From Bacteroidales bacterium (GTDB taxonomy: Bacteria > Bacteroidota > Bacteroidia > Bacteroidales > UBA932), in contig JAGCVJ010000010.1 of assembly GCA_017962375.1 (NCBI GenBank), forward strand, positions 221,320 to 285,319: a stretch of 64,000 nucleotides of DNA, given 5' to 3'. Numbering within the stretch: position 1 is the stretch's first letter; each line of letters starts with the position of its first letter. The translations under genes were made by a program, and so were the position numbers. Positions 33,350-41,653 of the stretch are shown here, in pieces. The notes below the pieces were generated by a model, which saw only the letters and a list, made by a program, of their open reading frames with translations, was not told where the DNA came from and ran no database searches.

Positions 33350-34432
33350 TTACAGAATGCCTTTCACGTGGGCGGAAACCGTGACTATCAGAGCGGCGAC
33401 AACGACAAACACGAAGAATGTCAGTATTCCGTTGATAATCAGAGTCAGTATTGTCTTGCCCAGGCTCTTTCCCCAGCTGATTCCGAACAGCTGCTTGAAA
33501 TCCCATATCATTATCACCGGGAGAATCCATATAGGAAGGTCTCCGGAGCTTGTCTGCCAGAACGGGAGTATCAGGATGGCAAGGACTATAAGCTGGCAGC
33601 TTATGTAAATCTGCACGAAGAAGTGCTCCGTGTATGAAAGCCTTCCGATTTCAGGGGCTCTCTTGAACATGAACCAGCATACAAAGGCGAGGGTTATGTT
33701 GAGAATAAGCGTGTACAGCGGCTTGTTTCTGTCTATCCAGTCCAGATATTTGTTTTGATAGTCAAGAGTGGTGCTGGCGATGCCAATTACCCTGTCTTTT
33801 TTCGCCTTCAGCTTGAGATACTCTTCTTCTTCGGTCTCTGTCAGTTCAAATGATAAAGAGTCATCAGATTTTTTTGCAGCTTCTTGTGCCAGGGCAGTGT
33901 TTTTATCGGCGATGCCAGGGGTGCCGTCTTCGTCCTCAAAGTCATCTTCAGCCCAGACCCAGGCGAGTGAGTCTAGCTTGGCCTGAGAAATCTCTTTTTG
34001 TGCTTCTATCTGTTTTTTAGGGCTCTTGATGATTCCCAGGTTGACTTCAATCGCGAGTATGACGCAGAGGAAGAAAAGGAGCTTGATAGGGGCATAATAA
34101 GGTGCGCGGTGGCCTTTGAGGAAGTCCCTCATATAGTAGCCTGGTCTGTAGAACAGTTCCAGGATGGTTCCGATAACGCTTCTGTTGTTGAAGTCTCCGA
34201 CCTCAAGCACACTGCTTATGATGTTGCCTGGCGTAAGCTTTTGGGTGGCAGCCTTCTGACCGCAGCGGGGGCAGAACTTGCCCTCATATTCCAGCCCGCA
34301 GTTTGCGCAGGTATGCTTTGTCTGCATGCCTTTGAAATCGTACCTTTTGCTCTCCTTGGGGTGGGAAATGCTATGGCCCAACTCTATGAAATAGAGTTTG
34401 AGCTTGGAGAACAATCGGCGAAAAAACTTCAT
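33350..34432 (-). CDS. DUF3667 membrane protein with zinc ribbon
   Basis: A 360-residue protein. The zinc ribbon uses Cys42, Cys45, Cys54 and Cys57 (CANCGLEYEGKFCPRCGQ). It is followed by the DUF3667 block FNNRSVIGTILELFYRPG and a first membrane helix (YAPIKLLFFLCVI). A charged acidic loop (about residues 165-215) precedes four more helices. DUF3667 proteins are widespread in Bacteroidota without known function. The next gene starts 21 bp upstream on the same strand. Confidence 0.85.
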   Translation of the reverse strand: MKFFRRLFSKLKLYFIELGHSISHPKESKRYDFKGMQTKHTCANCGLEYEGKFCPRCGQKAATQKLTPGNIISSVLEVGDFNNRSVIGTILELFYRPGYYMRDFLKGHRAPYYAPIKLLFFLCVILAIEVNLGIIKSPKKQIEAQKEISQAKLDSLAWVWAEDDFEDEDGTPGIADKNTALAQEAAKKSDDSLSFELTETEEEEYLKLKAKKDRVIGIASTTLDYQNKYLDWIDRNKPLYTLILNITLAFVCWFMFKRAPEIGRLSYTEHFFVQIYISCQLIVLAILILPFWQTSSGDLPIWILPVIMIWDFKQLFGISWGKSLGKTILTLIINGILTFFVFVVVAALIVTVSAHVKGIL

Positions 34433-34453
34433 CGCGGGCTTAAACTGAGAGGC

Positions 34454-34987
34454 TTATTTTAATCTTTTGAAAACTATTGTTATACCATCTTCAGTGGCCT
34501 GGATTTTCTGGCCGTCTTCAAGAAGGGTGAAGGTGACCGTTTCTTTGTTCGTGGCGTCCCTGATGTTAAGGTTTTTGCCTTCAATGGTATATGTTCCAGA
34601 TGTTTTCATGTCTGCGCTTAACTGCATCAGCATCGAGTTTGCCTCCTCAATCTGTTCGCGTCCCATACTTGCTTTATGGGCCAGGCTGTTGTTAATGCTC
34701 ATCATTACGGTGCTGACAAACCTGTTCTTGCTTTTGAAAGCCATCCCGATCTTTATGTCGGTCATGGCCAGAAGGGCTACTATTGCTTCTTTTTCCACAG
34801 CCGGAGCATCGCTGAAACTTTTGTCCTTGGCCAGAAGTTTCAAGATCATCTGGTGGCAGACTTCAAGGTCTTCAGTGATGTAGCGCCTTCCGTTCCAGTC
34901 CTGTGCAGCCAGGCTGTTGTCAAAGCAAAATGCTGATGAGATAACCATCAGGAATATAGCGGACAGTTTGAGTGTAAAAGCTCTCAT
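34454..34987 (-). CDS. Secreted protein of unknown function
   Basis: A 177-residue protein with a signal peptide (residues 1-28, NSLAAQ). The middle is helical and Met-rich. The C-terminal 50 residues form a repeated strand pattern (GTYTIEGKNLNIRDATN, TFTLLEDGQKIQATEDG) that resembles small lipocalin-like domains of Bacteroidota. No family is assigned. It precedes the DUF3667 gene by 21 bp and may be co-transcribed. Confidence 0.65.
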   Translation of the reverse strand: MRAFTLKLSAIFLMVISSAFCFDNSLAAQDWNGRRYITEDLEVCHQMILKLLAKDKSFSDAPAVEKEAIVALLAMTDIKIGMAFKSKNRFVSTVMMSINNSLAHKASMGREQIEEANSMLMQLSADMKTSGTYTIEGKNLNIRDATNKETVTFTLLEDGQKIQATEDGITIVFKRLK

Positions 34988-35050
34988 TGCAGTATGTGAT
35001 ATGCGTTTGGATTCAGTAAAATTTGCACAAAAATAAGAAGATTTTGCGAA

Positions 35051-36115
35051 TTAGGGCTTCAGGAAGGCCCTTATCTGGTGGATAGGGATGCCGAAGTTGA
35101 AGCTCTGGGTGCCGCTCACTGCCGCAAAGTTCACGGCTACAAGGTCTCCGTAGGAGTTGACAACAGGGCTTCCGCTTGAGCCCTGGAGGATTGGAATTGT
35201 GTATAGAAGGCGGTACTGGTCCGGCTTCTGCGATATCTTTCCGCTAGTCAGCTGGGCCTTGATGCCTTCTGTGGTGGAAGCCAAGGCTATGCCCTGGTTA
35301 TAGCCGATCAGGTAGAGCTGCTGGTCCAGAGTGAGCTTGTCCGCCGTGTTCTCGTGAATGTTGCCCATAGAGTCTATTCCTGCGTTGAAGATAGCCGCTC
35401 CTTCAGGTGTCTGCTTGTCGGAGAGCCTTATAAGGGCAAGATCCACATTCTCGTCTTCAGACTCTTTCTCTACTGTGCAAGGCTTGAAGTCTGAGGGTCC
35501 GGTTACGTAGGAGTCGTTGTAGGCGATGCCTATCTTGCCGTGGCATCTGACGGCTATCTGGGATGCGTCTATTCTCTTGATCTGGGCAATGTAGCTCTGG
35601 GCCTCTTCGTATTCCTGGCTCAGCTCGTAGAGCCTTTGCTTTAGGGCTTGGCTGTAGGAGTCCGACATGTCGCTCTGCCTGAGGTACTGGTAGATGCGGC
35701 CGCCTTCGTACATTGCCTTCTCCTGCCTTTCCTGGGCGTAGGAGGCCAGGGCCGTGAGCAGGTTCTGCACATAGTGAACCACGTCGCTCTTTTTTACATA
35801 GTGGTTCACCACGTGGCGGTTGGTGAGGATTCCGCCGTACTTGTCAACGAAAAATCCCGTTCCGAAGGAATATGCAGTCTGGATCTGGTTTTGGGAGAAA
35901 GCTACGTTCTGCAGCTTCCCGTCCTCGATTCCTGTAAAGTAAAAAGTGTTTCCGGTTGGCAGAGTAACGCTATAGAAGTGCTCGTTGAGTATCATCACTA
36001 CTCCGCTGGCTTTCTCGTTATAGATTTCTTCTGCGCTCTTTTCTCTGGTGCATGACAGCAGGTTAAGGCACAAAACGGCCAGAAATGCCGCTGAAATTAG
36101 GTTCCTTTTATACAT
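35051..36115 (-). CDS. Trypsin-like serine protease lipoprotein (S1C-like)
   Basis: A 354-residue lipoprotein (lipobox LLSC, Cys22). It carries the chymotrypsin-fold triad: His in LTNRHVVNHY, Asp in DLALIRLSD and Ser in QGSSGSPVVNSYGD, as in DegP/HtrA-type proteases, but has no PDZ domain. About 90 residues of helix and coil (ASYAQERQEKAMYEG and following) are inserted between His and Asp. The ATG at 36115 is chosen because the lipobox lies at normal distance. It is divergent from DUF4332, across a 109-bp gap. Substrates are unknown. Confidence 0.84.
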   Translation of the reverse strand: MYKRNLISAAFLAVLCLNLLSCTREKSAEEIYNEKASGVVMILNEHFYSVTLPTGNTFYFTGIEDGKLQNVAFSQNQIQTAYSFGTGFFVDKYGGILTNRHVVNHYVKKSDVVHYVQNLLTALASYAQERQEKAMYEGGRIYQYLRQSDMSDSYSQALKQRLYELSQEYEEAQSYIAQIKRIDASQIAVRCHGKIGIAYNDSYVTGPSDFKPCTVEKESEDENVDLALIRLSDKQTPEGAAIFNAGIDSMGNIHENTADKLTLDQQLYLIGYNQGIALASTTEGIKAQLTSGKISQKPDQYRLLYTIPILQGSSGSPVVNSYGDLVAVNFAAVSGTQSFNFGIPIHQIRAFLKP

Positions 36116-36189
36116 ATCGCTGATAAAATTTTCAAAAAGTCTTGCAAAGTTTTTGCCAACCGGTTGATTTTTAAGCAGAATTTTTTTAT

Positions 36190-36197
36190 TAAATTTG
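36190..36197 (+). promoter_or_regulatory. -7 box TAAATTTG of the DUF4332 gene
   Basis: Exact TAnnTTTG match 27 bp before the ATG at 36225. Confidence 0.6.
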
Positions 36198-36224
36198 TAA
36201 GTAACACTTTTTAATACTACTACC

Positions 36225-36632
36225 ATGGATTACAAAATCATTGACATCGAAGGCGTAGGTGACGTTTATGCAAAGAAACTTACCGAGGCCGGCATCAACA
36301 AGGTCAGCGAACTCCTTGAAAGATGCGCAGCTCCTAAAGGCCGCAAGGAACTTGCAAAGGCTACCGACATTCCGGAGAAACTCATACTCCGTTGGACTAA
36401 CCACGCAGACTTGTTCAGAATCAAGGGTATAGGCCCTCAGTTCTCAGAACTGCTGGAGGCTGCAGGAGTTGACACTGTTAAGGAGCTCCGCAACCGCAAG
36501 GCCGAGAATCTGCAGAAGGCTCTTGAGGAGACCAACGCAAAGAAGAAACTCACTAGAGTTGTTCCTCCTCTGAAATCTGTAGAGAAGATGATTGCACAGG
36601 CCAAGGAACTTGAGCCTAAGATGACTTACTAG
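36225..36632 (+). CDS. DUF4332 helix-hairpin-helix protein
   Basis: A 135-residue protein with two helix-hairpin-helix-like turns, IEGVGDVYAKKLTEAGI (about 6-22) and IKGIGPQFSELLEAAGV (about 66-82), each with a G-x-G loop. This is the DUF4332 layout. Such repeats bind DNA non-specifically in other proteins; whether this one does is inference. It is a single-gene unit with its own promoter and terminator. Confidence 0.85.
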   Translation: MDYKIIDIEGVGDVYAKKLTEAGINKVSELLERCAAPKGRKELAKATDIPEKLILRWTNHADLFRIKGIGPQFSELLEAAGVDTVKELRNRKAENLQKALEETNAKKKLTRVVPPLKSVEKMIAQAKELEPKMTY

Positions 36633-36678
36633 TTCACGGTTACTCCGCCGGAACATCTGGCGGATGTTAAGAAAGTGG

Positions 36679-36708
36679 AAGGGGTTGGCAAATTGCCAAC
36701 CCCTTTTT
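36679..36708. terminator. Bidirectional terminator after DUF4332
   Basis: A perfect palindrome GGGGTTGGCAATTGCCAACCCC followed by TTTTTA on the plus strand and preceded by an A-containing tract. It serves the convergent genes at 36225 and 36733. Confidence 0.92.
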
Positions 36709-36732
36709 ATTCATATTCAGAGCTTCAATTAA

Positions 36733-37611
36733 TTATTTGTCTTTTAGCTCGTTATATAAGGCCTGGAGATAATTGAGTATCCCGAAGAGAGCCTCGTGAT
36801 GGTCCGGGCCCGACATATATCCGCCAGTGGAGAGGAATACCGGCCTGAGCTTGTCTGAGTTCTTGTATTTCTCAGTGCCTTCTATCACTGCGCTCATGTT
36901 CCATCCGGTGCCGTCGGTCACGTCGTAGAGCGGCTGGTAGTTTTTAGATTCTTTGTACAGCTCGCCATCTTTGATCATGTTGTAAACCTTTACGAATACC
37001 GAGTCATCCACTTCTACAGCCTTAGCCTCTTTCGGTTCCTCGTTTGCCATCCTGATCATTTGCTTGGTTTCACATTTGAGGGTTCCTTTGTTGTTCTCAT
37101 CGCGAGAAAGCCTACATTCAGTACTCCACCCGGCAAAGCCGTTACCAGCTGTGTATGAGAAAGAAAGCAGCCTGCCTTCAGGCATTGTTTTCTTGCCTCT
37201 GGATTCCTTAGTTCCATTGGCCATTCCAAGAAACCTGGCGGCCCTTTCCTTAAGTATTTCCGCCTCGCTGAAGAAAGCGAGCGCCTGTGCTGGCTCATTG
37301 AAATACTTCTTGAGCCTCTTTTTGATCTTGGATTCCTTATTGGCGTCGCCGATGATGGCGTTCTTGGTTTCCAGTATCTTGTCGAGCATGGCAATCTCCT
37401 CTTCCGCCATCTTGGCCACCTGATCCAGGTCTCTGATTTCAAGATCCGGGATGGTTGCAGCCATCCTGTCATAATATCTCTGGTCAAAAATAAAGTTGGT
37501 CGACTTTATTTTGCCGCCTTTGTTTATCAGATCAACTATTTCCTTGTCCTGGGCATTCAGGCAGGCTATTCCAAACAGTGAAGCAAGTGCCATGATAAAG
37601 ATTCTTTTCAT
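36733..37611 (-). CDS. Secreted protein of unknown function
   Basis: A 292-residue protein with a signal peptide (residues 1-20, CLNAQ). The N-terminal half is strongly helical and charged with a possible coiled coil (LDQVAKMAEEEIAMLDKILETKNA). The C-terminal half is more globular with aromatic residues and ends YLQALYNELKDK. The ATG at 37611 is chosen for the signal peptide; the longer frame gives a non-signal extension. I recognise no family. Confidence 0.68.
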   Translation of the reverse strand: MKRIFIMALASLFGIACLNAQDKEIVDLINKGGKIKSTNFIFDQRYYDRMAATIPDLEIRDLDQVAKMAEEEIAMLDKILETKNAIIGDANKESKIKKRLKKYFNEPAQALAFFSEAEILKERAARFLGMANGTKESRGKKTMPEGRLLSFSYTAGNGFAGWSTECRLSRDENNKGTLKCETKQMIRMANEEPKEAKAVEVDDSVFVKVYNMIKDGELYKESKNYQPLYDVTDGTGWNMSAVIEGTEKYKNSDKLRPVFLSTGGYMSGPDHHEALFGILNYLQALYNELKDK

Positions 37612-37856
37612 ATCTGAATATTTGAAAATCTGCAATTTTGTCAGTTTGTAAATCCGCATTTTTGGCGGTTTCCTCTTACAACAATGTAAATATACGCAAA
37701 AATGGCGGTTTTTCCTAATCATATCTAATCTGCTGATATGCAAATCCCTTCAAAGTTCCTTAAAATATTTTTGGCATAATACTTGTCTGTGTCAAATCAA
37801 CGCATTATATTTGCGTTAGAAATACACAACAATTAACTTTTAAAACTATTTTAATT
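37612..37856. other. AT-rich non-coding stretch with a repeated GC-box
   Basis: No credible reading frame. Two similar boxes, GCATTTTTGGCGGTTT (37656-37671) and GCAAAAATGGCGGTTT (37697-37712), are spaced 41 bp apart. TGGCAT-N5-TTGT (37772-37786) is a weak sigma-54-like match, and a -7 box follows at 37806. Confidence 0.5.
37806..37813 (+). promoter_or_regulatory. -7 box TATATTTG upstream of the unknown/VWA genes
   Basis: Exact TAnnTTTG match 43 bp before the ATG at 37857. Confidence 0.6.
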
Positions 37857-38288
37857 ATGAGTACTTATCATCTTGCTTTTAATTTGGAAAACGACGGACG
37901 CTGGTACATTGATCTTCCTAGCTGGCCATTTGCTCACCATAACCTTATGATGGTAGCTGGAGCAGACAAGCTCTGCGAATACGCCGCAAAACTTCAAGGC
38001 CGCACGAACCGGGCTGAAATAGATGTTACTGTCAATGACGATAGACTTGACGGAAAAGAACCTGACATCAGGATGGAGCGCTTCAAGAGGGGCTATGGAG
38101 CATCATACTATAATTATTTAAAAGACGGTTCCTCTCCCAAAGTCGTTAAAGACGGAAAAGAAATAGAGGTGAACACTTCCTGGATCTGCCCTGTAACCTT
38201 GTTCGTTCTCGGAAGGTATCCAAAGACGATCAATGCCTACATTCCGATACCTGCAAGCACCACAAATAATAACACCAACATCAGCTAA
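37857..38288 (+). CDS. Unknown protein (possibly DUF6717-like)
   Basis: A 143-residue cytoplasmic protein. The first half is conserved-looking: GRWYIDLPSWPFAHHNLMMVAGADKL, with several tryptophans and a glycine turn, then an acidic strand VTVNDDRLDG. The C-terminus is a Thr/Asn-rich tail. It reminds me of a family annotated DUF6717, but I am not sure. It lies 70 bp before the VWA gene and might belong to the same transcript. Confidence 0.6.
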   Translation: MSTYHLAFNLENDGRWYIDLPSWPFAHHNLMMVAGADKLCEYAAKLQGRTNRAEIDVTVNDDRLDGKEPDIRMERFKRGYGASYYNYLKDGSSPKVVKDGKEIEVNTSWICPVTLFVLGRYPKTINAYIPIPASTTNNNTNIS

Positions 38289-38358
38289 GACAACAAATTA
38301 ACAAGCAACTATCAAAAATAACTCAAACACAGTATTAACCTTTAGATCTTGATTTATT

Positions 38359-39105
38359 ATGGAAAAGACAAACAACAAAAAGCAGAATGTTTACAACCTT
38401 GTGATTATGGACAAGAGTGGCTCTATGAGTTCAATTAAAGACGCAGCAATAGAGGGCTTCAACGATGTGCTAGCCGGCGTGAGAAAGCTCGCCAAGGATT
38501 ACGCTGACACCAAAGACCAGAAGATGTCACTTGTCCTTTTTGATACCTCAAGTATGGACGAAGTGGCATGGAATGCCGATCCCGAAAAGGTGGAGTTCCT
38601 CAACAACGAGAACTATCGTCCTTGCGCCTGCACTCCTTTGTACGATGCTATGGGGCGCAACCTAACAAAGCTTGAGAAAGAGGTTGGTAACGAGGACGCT
38701 TCCGTAATGGTTACAATAATAACCGACGGATATGAGAATGCCTCTACTGACTATAACCTCAAGGATATCAAGGAGCTGATCAATCGCCTGAAGGAGAAGG
38801 GCTGGTCATTTGCCTATATGGGAACCGACCACGATGTTGACGCAGTAACGGTAGATCTCTCTATTACAAATGTAATAAAGTTCGAGAAGAACTTGGAAGA
38901 AACCAAGAGAGCCTTCGCCCGAGAAAGGAGAGCCAAGGAGCGCTGGATGGAAAATGAGAAATTGTTTGACTCTTCCTGCCCTTGTTATACGTCTGAGGAC
39001 AAGATAGCTTTCATGAAGAGAGCCGCTTCCCACTACTATGACGAGGACTGGAAGGAAGGTTCTGATAATGCCGACTCCGGAAAATCCGACAAATCAAACA
39101 AATAA
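38359..39105 (+). CDS. VWA-domain protein
   Basis: A 248-residue protein with a von Willebrand A domain from about residue 11 to 185. The metal-ion site is complete: Asp18-x-Ser20-x-Ser22 (DKSGSMS), a threonine in CTPLYDAMG and an aspartate in TIITDGYEN. There is no signal peptide or membrane helix, so it acts in the cytoplasm. The last 60 residues are highly charged. VWA proteins of this size often partner an AAA+ ATPase or ternary defence proteins, but none is adjacent. Confidence 0.85.
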   Translation: MEKTNNKKQNVYNLVIMDKSGSMSSIKDAAIEGFNDVLAGVRKLAKDYADTKDQKMSLVLFDTSSMDEVAWNADPEKVEFLNNENYRPCACTPLYDAMGRNLTKLEKEVGNEDASVMVTIITDGYENASTDYNLKDIKELINRLKEKGWSFAYMGTDHDVDAVTVDLSITNVIKFEKNLEETKRAFARERRAKERWMENEKLFDSSCPCYTSEDKIAFMKRAASHYYDEDWKEGSDNADSGKSDKSNK

Positions 39106-39124
39106 TTCGGATTCTGTATTTGTC

Positions 39125-39132
39125 TATATTTG
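39125..39132 (+). promoter_or_regulatory. -7 box TATATTTG of the AT-rich orphan
   Basis: Exact TAnnTTTG match 27 bp before the ATG at 39160; an in-frame TTG overlapping the box is thereby ruled out as start. Confidence 0.6.
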
Positions 39133-39159
39133 TGGAACAATATAAGCACGAGTAAAAAG

Positions 39160-40059
39160 ATGGTACGGTTAAGTAAGGTTGAAGTTAAGGAACTGATTAA
39201 AGGATCAGTAGAAAGGGTATTGTCCATGCTTGAAAGCAGCTCAAGTTTATTTCTGAAAAAAGATGAAGTATTCGACTTGGATAAGATACCTCAGGACGTA
39301 CTTGACAGAAATTATGTTTTGTATTCTCCTTATAGGCTAAGTGCATCTTGTGACAGCAGGTTGCAATTATCTGTCAGCGGAAGATACTTGTGCGATGATA
39401 TTGACTATGAAGAAAGTGTAGATGAAGCTATAGAAGGAATAACTCATACTTTTCCGATAGACGAGGTATATCAGGTCAGTAAACAAAAAGGGTATCATGA
39501 TATTTATGTTGCCTTGCTGGTGGCCAATAAGCAAGGCAACATAGATATTATAATAGAGAGTATGGGGCAATACAATTATTTCCTGAGCAAGAATACTCCA
39601 AGCGTTGTTCTCAAGAAAGGGGATCAGGAATGGATAGATTTGAGATTTGAACCGCGTCTTCAAGATGATGTTTCCGATAAGGTCAGGAAAATGTATGCTA
39701 CTCTTGGACATTTGTCTCCTGCGATAAATAAAGATAATATTCTGGAAAACGGATTGTTGGCATCTAACAATAATCCTGTTTTCAAATATCCTTCGCCGAG
39801 ATTGTACTTAATAGAGGAAAACGCTACAAACAATGACATAAAAATGCTAACGCAAACATTGTTTGGGCAAGCATTGGAAAAGGGTATTAAAGGATTGACG
39901 CCTGAGTATATTCTTTTTTCTATTGATCTGAGTAAAGTACCGGATACAACCCATTTTTATTGGGATGTGAATGAGAAATTTGGGCTATTCACGGATTCAA
40001 ATATTCCTCCGGAAGCAATAAGTATTGTGAGAACTGTTTGGGCGGAAGATAAAAAATAG
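39160..40059 (+). CDS. AT-rich orphan with C-terminal ART-like pattern
   Basis: A 299-residue protein with no signal peptide. The N-terminal 170 residues are acidic and unrecognised. From about residue 176 the pattern HLSPAINKDNILENGLL, then PSPRLYLIEE, then YILFSIDLSKV and a late GLFTDSNIPPEAI resembles phage and ICE proteins with an ADP-ribosyltransferase or 2'-phosphotransferase (KptA-like) fold, where the histidine and the GL turn bind NAD. Base composition is clearly more AT-rich than the flanking genes, suggesting transfer. Function is unproved. Confidence 0.6.
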   Translation: MVRLSKVEVKELIKGSVERVLSMLESSSSLFLKKDEVFDLDKIPQDVLDRNYVLYSPYRLSASCDSRLQLSVSGRYLCDDIDYEESVDEAIEGITHTFPIDEVYQVSKQKGYHDIYVALLVANKQGNIDIIIESMGQYNYFLSKNTPSVVLKKGDQEWIDLRFEPRLQDDVSDKVRKMYATLGHLSPAINKDNILENGLLASNNNPVFKYPSPRLYLIEENATNNDIKMLTQTLFGQALEKGIKGLTPEYILFSIDLSKVPDTTHFYWDVNEKFGLFTDSNIPPEAISIVRTVWAEDKK

Positions 40060-40098
40060 GTGCACTTTTAACATGATATAGACAAACCCGTTTTTGTG

Positions 40099-41652
40099 TT
40101 AAAAGCCTCTTCCGTAGGCCATCCAGAAGTCTTTTTCCATCTGGTTCCAGGCTTTGACAGCGGTTTCGTAGATGTTGGCCGTCAAGGCGTTGAGTTCTTC
40201 TGCCTTTGTGGTTTTGGTTAGTTTTGATACGGAGTCGAAGGAGAGTTTCTCTATTTTGGAGATTTCTTCTTCGACTCTTTTTCTTGACTTCTGCCAGGCA
40301 ACGGTTGCAAGACGGTTAGGCCTTCTGAACTGCCAGAGAATGCAGTCTTCCTTGTACTGTTTCTGGCCGCAGAAACTAAAGCCGTCAGGAAGGGTGGTGC
40401 CGCCGGCAAACAGCGGGATTCTCGGGCTTTCGGCAGGATTGTCAACTGCATACCAGCAGATGCCTCCTACAGAGTCGGGGAGCCAGTTTCTGAGCTGGAT
40501 GACAGTAGAGTAGGAGCACCAGCACACGGCAAGGGTGCGGCTGAATTCAACGGTTCCCGGAGCAATGGTGTTGAGGGTGTTTCTTGTATCTGCCGTAAGC
40601 CAAGGGTTGGCTACGGGGCTTGTGATTATTTTCTTGGAGCCGTCTTTAGCGGTCAGCTCCATCTTCCAGTTCTGAGTCATGTCGAACTGGCTGCCCTCAA
40701 AGGTGGAGCGGAAGAGTTCCATTACTTTTCTCACGTCAACTTTCTCGTCCGGCTTAACGGAGAACGGAAGCTCGTCCATGTAATAGGTGAAGTTCTGCGA
40801 AGGAGCCAGTTGCGAGAACACGTAGAAGTCTCTTTCTCGGAAGTTTTTGCCGTCGCCGTAATTGCCGTGGTAGGCCTTGTAGAACTTGAACTCTCCCTGT
40901 CCGTCCCATAGGCCGTGTTCAATGGCCACTTTCTCCACGTTGTCGGAGCAGAGGAAGTTCTTCTTGTCCTTTTTGTCAATCTTCCCGATTCTAGGAATGT
41001 TGCAGGAGATGGAGATATGGTCGTCAGGCACTCTCTGGGCAGCCCATACGGCACCTTTGCTGTGCTTGCCGTTGCCCAGGATCTCAAAGCACCAGACCTC
41101 GTTCTTGTCGGCTACCGTAAGGCATTCTCCGCCGTCTCCATAGCCGTATTCCTCGGCGAGTTTTCCCATCAGCTTTACGGCATCTTTGGCATTGTCGCAT
41201 CTCTGGAGGGCGATTCTGGCAAGCTCCTCAATCATGAACATCCCGTTGGGATTCTTGAGAGTGTCGGGGCCGGAGAAAGTGGTTTCACCAATGGCCACCT
41301 GCTTTTCGTTCAGGCAAGGATAGCCGGTGTTCAGGTAGGCGTAGGTGTGCCTTGCCTGAGGAATCTCTCCTCTGTATCTTACTCCTGTGGTGTCTCCCTT
41401 GAACTTGGTCCAGCGAGTGCCGTAATAGACTTTCTGAACCTCTCCCTTCTTGTGGTCTGCGGCAGGTTCGTAGCTTACCCAAGTGTGTGACACACCATCG
41501 CAGGTATGGGATGTGATGACCGAGCCGTCGGTGGAGGCCAGCCTTCCGACCATAATACTGGTACATTCTTCAGAAGTCTGATAATCTTGTGTCTGCGCCC
41601 AAAGACAGGCGGAGGACAGCACTACTGTCGCGATTATAAAAAGTCTTTTCAT
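40099..41652 (-). CDS. C69-family secreted dipeptidase
   Basis: A 517-residue N-terminal-nucleophile hydrolase of family C69 (dipeptidase A type). A signal peptide (to about residue 20, LWAQ) is followed by Cys30 in SEECTSIMVG, the predicted nucleophile after processing. GDGGECLTVADKNEVWCFEI and the late GGICWYAVDNPAESPRIPL are family blocks. It hydrolyses short peptides. Starting at 41652 leaves no overlap with the permease gene; an ATG at 41661 would add MNN. As the last gene of an export operon, it may process peptides moved by that system. Confidence 0.85.
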   Translation of the reverse strand: MKRLFIIATVVLSSACLWAQTQDYQTSEECTSIMVGRLASTDGSVITSHTCDGVSHTWVSYEPAADHKKGEVQKVYYGTRWTKFKGDTTGVRYRGEIPQARHTYAYLNTGYPCLNEKQVAIGETTFSGPDTLKNPNGMFMIEELARIALQRCDNAKDAVKLMGKLAEEYGYGDGGECLTVADKNEVWCFEILGNGKHSKGAVWAAQRVPDDHISISCNIPRIGKIDKKDKKNFLCSDNVEKVAIEHGLWDGQGEFKFYKAYHGNYGDGKNFRERDFYVFSQLAPSQNFTYYMDELPFSVKPDEKVDVRKVMELFRSTFEGSQFDMTQNWKMELTAKDGSKKIITSPVANPWLTADTRNTLNTIAPGTVEFSRTLAVCWCSYSTVIQLRNWLPDSVGGICWYAVDNPAESPRIPLFAGGTTLPDGFSFCGQKQYKEDCILWQFRRPNRLATVAWQKSRKRVEEEISKIEKLSFDSVSKLTKTTKAEELNALTANIYETAVKAWNQMEKDFWMAYGRGF

Positions 41653-41653
41653 A

